From the NCBI RefSeq assembly GCF_947499215.1, contig NZ_CANMNI010000001.1, positions 124,001 to 188,000 on the forward strand: a DNA stretch of 64,000 nucleotides, read 5' to 3'. Made by a program: the position numbers and the translations under genes. Positions within the stretch are counted from its first letter, which is position 1. Each line of letters starts with the position of its first letter. Below, piece by piece: positions 60,359 to 64,000 of the stretch. This stretch comes from an uncultured Pontibacter sp. Its GTDB lineage: Bacteria; Bacteroidota; Bacteroidia; Cytophagales; Hymenobacteraceae. The notes under the pieces are model-generated. The model was not told where the DNA came from, made no database searches, and saw nothing but the letters and a program-made list of their open reading frames with translations.

Positions 60359-61796
60359 GTTGTGGGCGCTGCTACTCTCCCTTCCGGCAGGGGCAGGATC
60401 TGTTTTCAATCCTGCAGTTAAGGAAGCCTACACCGAAACTATTAGTCTGCGCATAGGCGAGGGCCGGCGTTTACTAGCGCGTGAACTTCAGGAAAACCCT
60501 TCTAATGCTGTTGCGCTGCTGGTAGCCAATCAGCAGGACTTTCTGACTTGGGCCGTTCAGCAAAACCCAACCACCTACACAGGTATATTAGCTAGGCAGG
60601 AAAAACGGTTACAACAGCTAAGCAGCTTGAAGGAGCGCTCCGCTTGGGTAGGCTACAGTATAGCGGAAGTCAAGTTACAGATCGGCTTAAGCAAGCTGCT
60701 GTATGGCAGCAAACTCGCCGCTGCTTGGGATATCCGGCAGGCCTATTTGCAGTATGCGGAAAATGCCCGCCGTTACCCGCAGTTTCTGCCCAATCGAAAA
60801 ACACTTGGAGCTTTGCAAGTGCTTATCGGATCTGTGCCTGAATCCTATCGCGTGTTTCTAAATATTATCGGCATGCAGGGTGATATCAAAACAGGTATGG
60901 CCAATCTGCATGCCGCTTCCTCACAAACTAACCCCTTTCAGGAGGAGGCGCAGCTATTGCATGCTTTACTAAGCCATCTTGTTAATCCTGATACAGACGA
61001 AAACTCAGCTGAATCGCTATACCTATTAAGCAAGGCAAACCCAGACAACTTGCTCTTTCAGTTTGTCGCGATTCATATTTTGAAGAAGACCAAGAAAAGT
61101 GATCTGGCCCTGCAGGTATACCAGCGCCGACCAGTCGGTCAACAGTATATAGCTTTTCCGTATCTGCATCATATGGCAGGCGATCTATACCTGTACAAAG
61201 GCGATTTTGAAAGGTCCGTGAAGCTATATCAGCTATTCCTTTCGCAACACAAAGGTTTGCATTACCTAAAGGCTTCCCATTTTAAACTATACCTTGCCTA
61301 CTGGCTCAATCAGGAGCATAATAAGGCTGAGCAGCATTACCGTAAAATAAGTGAGCTCGGGCAGACAGATATGGAGGAAGATGCGTATGCTGCCCGTTTT
61401 GTAAAAGATCAGGAAGCGCCAAACCGGTACTTAATGCTGGCCCGTCTGCAATCAGACGGAGGATATTACAAAGAAGCCCTTACAGTAATAAACAGAATGC
61501 CACAAGCCTCTTCTCTGACTGAAAAGGCAGAGTATCTTTATCGAAAGGCGCGCATTTATCACGGAATGGACAACCTGCTACAGGCAAAGCGTTTCTACGA
61601 ACAGGCTATCGAGGCAAGTCGGAACACATCGCTATACTATGCGCCTTACTCCGCCCTACAGCTCGGCTACATCTGCCTAGAGCAGGGTCAGCGTGAAATA
61701 GCTAAAGCTTGGTTTGACCGTGCGCTTTCCTACAAAGGCCATGAGTACAAAAACAGTATTGATAGTAAGGCAAAACTGGCCCTGCAAGCGCTTTAA
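60333..61796 (+). CDS. TPR protein with signal peptide
   Basis: A 487-residue protein from the ATG at 60333. The upstream extension to 60234 would overlap the zinc-ribbon gene and lacks a signal; the chosen start gives AFAHPFFLLWALLLSLPAGAGS, an ordinary Sec signal. The mature part is helical with degenerate TPRs: QNPTTYTGILARQEKRLQQL, ARLQSDGGYYKEALTVINRM, AEYLYRKARIYHGMDNLLQ, APYSALQLGYICLEQGQREIAKAWFDRALSYK at the C-terminus. It probably scaffolds partners in the periplasm. The start codon is sequestered in a terminator-like hairpin. The next gene, pabB, begins 10 bp later. Confidence 0.8.
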   Translation: MAFAHPFFLLWALLLSLPAGAGSVFNPAVKEAYTETISLRIGEGRRLLARELQENPSNAVALLVANQQDFLTWAVQQNPTTYTGILARQEKRLQQLSSLKERSAWVGYSIAEVKLQIGLSKLLYGSKLAAAWDIRQAYLQYAENARRYPQFLPNRKTLGALQVLIGSVPESYRVFLNIIGMQGDIKTGMANLHAASSQTNPFQEEAQLLHALLSHLVNPDTDENSAESLYLLSKANPDNLLFQFVAIHILKKTKKSDLALQVYQRRPVGQQYIAFPYLHHMAGDLYLYKGDFERSVKLYQLFLSQHKGLHYLKASHFKLYLAYWLNQEHNKAEQHYRKISELGQTDMEEDAYAARFVKDQEAPNRYLMLARLQSDGGYYKEALTVINRMPQASSLTEKAEYLYRKARIYHGMDNLLQAKRFYEQAIEASRNTSLYYAPYSALQLGYICLEQGQREIAKAWFDRALSYKGHEYKNSIDSKAKLALQAL

Positions 61797-61805
61797 TTTT
61801 TTCCC

Positions 61806-63119
61806 ATGTCGAATACCCTGACAATCGGAGCACACGAGTTACCCTGCAGTCTAGAAGATTTCAGGTTAAAAGCCATGGTATGGGCGCAGCAGTTTGAGTT
61901 GGTGGCAAGCTATACCTCCAATGGTATACCTTACCCTTATGATGGATTTGAGGATCTGTTGGCCGTATCAAATGGCTCGCCTATTCCACTTCAAGGAGGA
62001 GACACGTTCGAAAAACTGCAAAGACAGATCGACCAACAGCAGGGGCTCTTGTGCGGTTATCTGGGGTATGACTTGAAAAACCAGATCGAGAAACTCTCCA
62101 GTGACAATCCCGATCATGTGGCTTTTCCTGAAGTGCTTTTCTTTGAACCAGAGATATACTTAAGCTTTAAACATAACAGCTTAACTATCTATTCATCAAG
62201 TGCTAATGTGGAAGATATAAAGCAGCAAATTATTTCTACCTCCACTCCTATAAACTTTGAGCCACCCATAATCCAAATACAACAGCGGGTTAAGCGAGAC
62301 GACTACATCGGCAAGGTGGAACGTATCCGCGACTACATACGCGACGGGGAGGTATACGAACTGAACTACTGCATGGAGTTCTTTGCGGAACAGGTTTCCA
62401 TACCTTCACCTTTGAGTCTATATCTTCACCTGAACACGCTTTCCCCTACCCCTTTCTCTGGCTTCCTGAAATATCTTGATCGCTACCTGCTTTGCGCATC
62501 ACCTGAACGATTTCTTAAAAAAGAAGAACGCAAACTTATCTCCCAGCCCATAAAAGGCACCATACGCCGCGGCAGTACACCTGAGGAAGACAAACAACTA
62601 CAGCACCAGTTGCGGCACGACGAGAAAGAGCTGGCTGAAAACATGATGATCGTTGATTTGGTACGGAATGATTTGCGCCGCTCTTGCGCCACGGGCACCA
62701 TTAAAGTAGAAGAGATGTTCGGCATTTACGGCTTCCGGCAGGTCTCCCAAATGATATCGACCATCACGGGCGAACTCAGGCCTGAGTCTTCCATTTCGGA
62801 TGCTTTAAAAGGGGCTTTCCCGATGGGCAGCATGACGGGTGCGCCTAAAATTCGGGCGATGGAACTGATCGAAGAGCTGGAAGTAACCACACGCGGTCTT
62901 TACTCCGGTGCATTCGGATACATCAAACCCAATCAGGATTTTGACTTCAATGTCGTGATCCGAAGCCTGCAGTACAATGCCACTACGGGCTATCTTTCCT
63001 TCATGGTGGGCAGCGCCATTACTTATGACTCAGTACCCGAGCAGGAGTATGAAGAATGCCTGCTCAAAGCAAAGGGTATCCTGAAAGCGCTGGGACTGGA
63101 AAGCTTAGATAGAAATTAG
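61806..63119 (+). CDS. pabB: Aminodeoxychorismate synthase component I
   Basis: A 437-residue chorismate-binding enzyme. PIKGTIRRGS, with Lys near residue 249, marks PabB, whose lysine forms the covalent intermediate; TrpE has Ala there. GEVYELNYCMEF, ENMMIVDLVRNDL and AFPMGSMTGAPKIRAMELIEE, plus GAFGYIKPNQDFDFNVVIRS, complete the chorismatase core. It makes 4-amino-4-deoxychorismate for folate with the glutamine amidotransferase PabA, which is not in this window. Co-transcription with the TPR gene is likely from the 10-bp gap. Confidence 0.92.
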   Translation: MSNTLTIGAHELPCSLEDFRLKAMVWAQQFELVASYTSNGIPYPYDGFEDLLAVSNGSPIPLQGGDTFEKLQRQIDQQQGLLCGYLGYDLKNQIEKLSSDNPDHVAFPEVLFFEPEIYLSFKHNSLTIYSSSANVEDIKQQIISTSTPINFEPPIIQIQQRVKRDDYIGKVERIRDYIRDGEVYELNYCMEFFAEQVSIPSPLSLYLHLNTLSPTPFSGFLKYLDRYLLCASPERFLKKEERKLISQPIKGTIRRGSTPEEDKQLQHQLRHDEKELAENMMIVDLVRNDLRRSCATGTIKVEEMFGIYGFRQVSQMISTITGELRPESSISDALKGAFPMGSMTGAPKIRAMELIEELEVTTRGLYSGAFGYIKPNQDFDFNVVIRSLQYNATTGYLSFMVGSAITYDSVPEQEYEECLLKAKGILKALGLESLDRN

Positions 63120-63162
63120 GAATTCCTCTGCCATTCTGTCACGTTAATACAGGGGATTGTAG

Positions 63163-63170
63163 TATATTTG
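63163..63170 (+). promoter_or_regulatory. -7 element of miaB (TATATTTG)
   Basis: Exact TAnnTTTG match 24 bp before the start codon at 63194. Confidence 0.6.
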
Positions 63171-63193
63171 CACCTGCAAAGAGATTTTAGAGC

Positions 63194-64000
63194 ATGGACC
63201 CAATCGTTGATTTAGATTTTATAGATAACCGTACCCCTGAACAAGCCGCTGCGGCAGCGTCTTGCGACACCAAGGTGACGGCAGAAACCAATACAGGCAA
63301 AACACGCAAACTCTACATTGAAAGCTATGGCTGTCAGATGAACTTCTCCGACAGTGAGATCGTGTCGTCGATCATGCATGAGCAGGGTTTCGACACCACG
63401 GCGCAAATCGAGCATGCCGATGTAGTATTTCTGAACACCTGTTCTATTCGTGAGAAAGCGGAGACAACTGTGCGCAACCGTTTGGGCCAGATCAACTACT
63501 TTAAGAAAAAGAAACCGGAAATGGTGATCGGTATTCTCGGCTGCATGGCGGAACGTCTTAAAAAATCGCTTCTGGAGGAAGAAAAAATCGTGGATCTGGT
63601 AGTTGGTCCGGACGCATACCGCGACCTGCCTAATTTGATCAACGAAGTTGATGGTGGCCAAAAAGCGGTGAACGTGCTGCTTTCCCGTGAGGAAACCTAT
63701 GCCGATATTAACCCGATCCGTTTGAATAGCAACGGCGTAAGCGCCTTTATCTCCATCATGCGTGGTTGCGACAACATGTGTTCTTTCTGCGTGGTGCCGT
63801 TTACTCGTGGGCGTGAGCGCAGCCGTGATGCCCATTCCATCGTGAAAGAGGCCGAGGCGTTGGTGGCGCAGGGCTACAAAGAGGTTACCCTGCTTGGTCA
63901 GAACGTGGACTCCTATAAGTGGGCCTCAGAAGACGGCACAGAGCAGGTAAACTTTGCACAGCTACTTGAAATGGTGGCGAAACTCAGCCCAATGCTGCGT
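63194..64000 (+). CDS. miaB: tRNA ms2i6A37 methylthiotransferase MiaB (5' part)
   Basis: The gene begins at ATG 63194 and runs past the right edge; 269 codons are visible without a stop. After a 35-residue acidic N-terminal extension, the UPF0004 domain has its first cysteine in [13 protein letters not shown] (C47), then LNTCSIR and [12 protein letters not shown]. The radical SAM site is [10 protein letters not shown] (C192, C196, C199) followed by [20 protein letters not shown] and the VVPFTRG context identify MiaB rather than MtaB or RimO. It adds the methylthio group to i6A37, the substrate later hydroxylated by MiaE, encoded 9 kb upstream. Confidence 0.94.
   Translation, partial: MDPIVDLDFIDNRTPEQAAAAASCDTKVTAETNTGKTRKLYIESYGCQMNFSDSEIVSSIMHEQGFDTTAQIEHADVVFLNTCSIREKAETTVRNRLGQINYFKKKKPEMVIGILGCMAERLKKSLLEEEKIVDLVVGPDAYRDLPNLINEVDGGQKAVNVLLSREETYADINPIRLNSNGVSAFISIMRGCDNMCSFCVVPFTRGRERSRDAHSIVKEAEALVAQGYKEVTLLGQNVDSYKWASEDGTEQVNFAQLLEMVAKLSPMLR

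Noticed and set aside
63212..63835. 207-residue minus-strand frame at the right edge
   Set aside because: It lies opposite the clear MiaB coding sequence with its iron-sulfur cysteine motifs.
1..64000. tRNA, rRNA, CRISPR or complete insertion sequence
   Set aside because: Looked for T-loop words, regular spacer repeats and transposase motifs; none found by eye. A tRNA or covariance-model scan would settle this.

Overview
The window is an ordinary chromosomal stretch of a Bacteroidota bacterium, most like the Cytophagales family Hymenobacteraceae (Pontibacter and relatives). The placement is inferred. Evidence: almost no gene has a Shine-Dalgarno sequence; several starts have the Bacteroidota -7 element TAnnTTTG just upstream; and the gene set includes type III glutamine synthetase, the long 657-residue IspG, a Porin_10-type porin, MtaB plus MiaB, an AddAB nuclease and many small lipoproteins. 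I see no rRNA, tRNA, CRISPR array, prophage or intact insertion sequence.

Layout. 1-5 kb: edge of an FAD oxidoreductase, a YeeZ-like epimerase, a BaiN/HI0933 flavoprotein, a PA2169-type four-helix protein, and a convergent DEAD-box RNA helicase with an RGG-rich tail and a long leader. 5-14 kb: an unrecognised 178-residue protein, then AddA and AddB separated by a DUF4287/DUF5655 protein and a VOC protein. 14-23 kb: cell-wall amidase, outer membrane barrel, secreted ENPP-like phosphodiesterase, beta-CASP nuclease, an Xre-RES toxin-antitoxin pair, two tandem TPR paralogues and an OmpA lipoprotein. 23-36 kb: DUF2062 and AI-2E membrane proteins, DbpA helicase, MMPL/RND permease, UPF1-like helicase, SlyD, ACP phosphodiesterase, a CrtA-like protein, a LysE exporter, DUF1003 and DsbA-like proteins. 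36-50 kb: LeuS, a universal stress protein with a Kef-type antiporter, MarR, a 54-residue membrane peptide, IspG, a flavin reductase, GlnN and MtaB. 50-64 kb: Skp-like lipoprotein, MacB-type permease overlapping a small downstream gene, a secreted protein with a GATase-like elbow, MiaE, porin, LpxK, Nif3-like protein, zinc-ribbon coiled-coil protein, TPR protein, PabB and the start of MiaB.

Functional themes are DNA end processing (AddAB), RNA metabolism (two DEAD helicases with DbpA-type RNA-binding domains, a beta-CASP nuclease, a UPF1-like helicase), tRNA A37 modification (MtaB, MiaE, MiaB), and envelope building (amidase, LpxK, porin, Skp-like and OmpA proteins). Transcription units are short and many end in strong bidirectional hairpins.

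No clear new multi-gene system stands out. The best leads are non-coding. The word AGGTATA/TATACCT is strongly over-represented in genes and gaps and appears to force rare ATA codons. A terminator-like hairpin contains the next gene's start codon and its first codons as the U-tract. A perfect sigma70-type promoter framed by inverted AGGGGGT arms lies upstream of glnN. Repeated boxes sit inside the promoter of the Xre-RES pair. Short intergenic word repeats recur just upstream of start codons.
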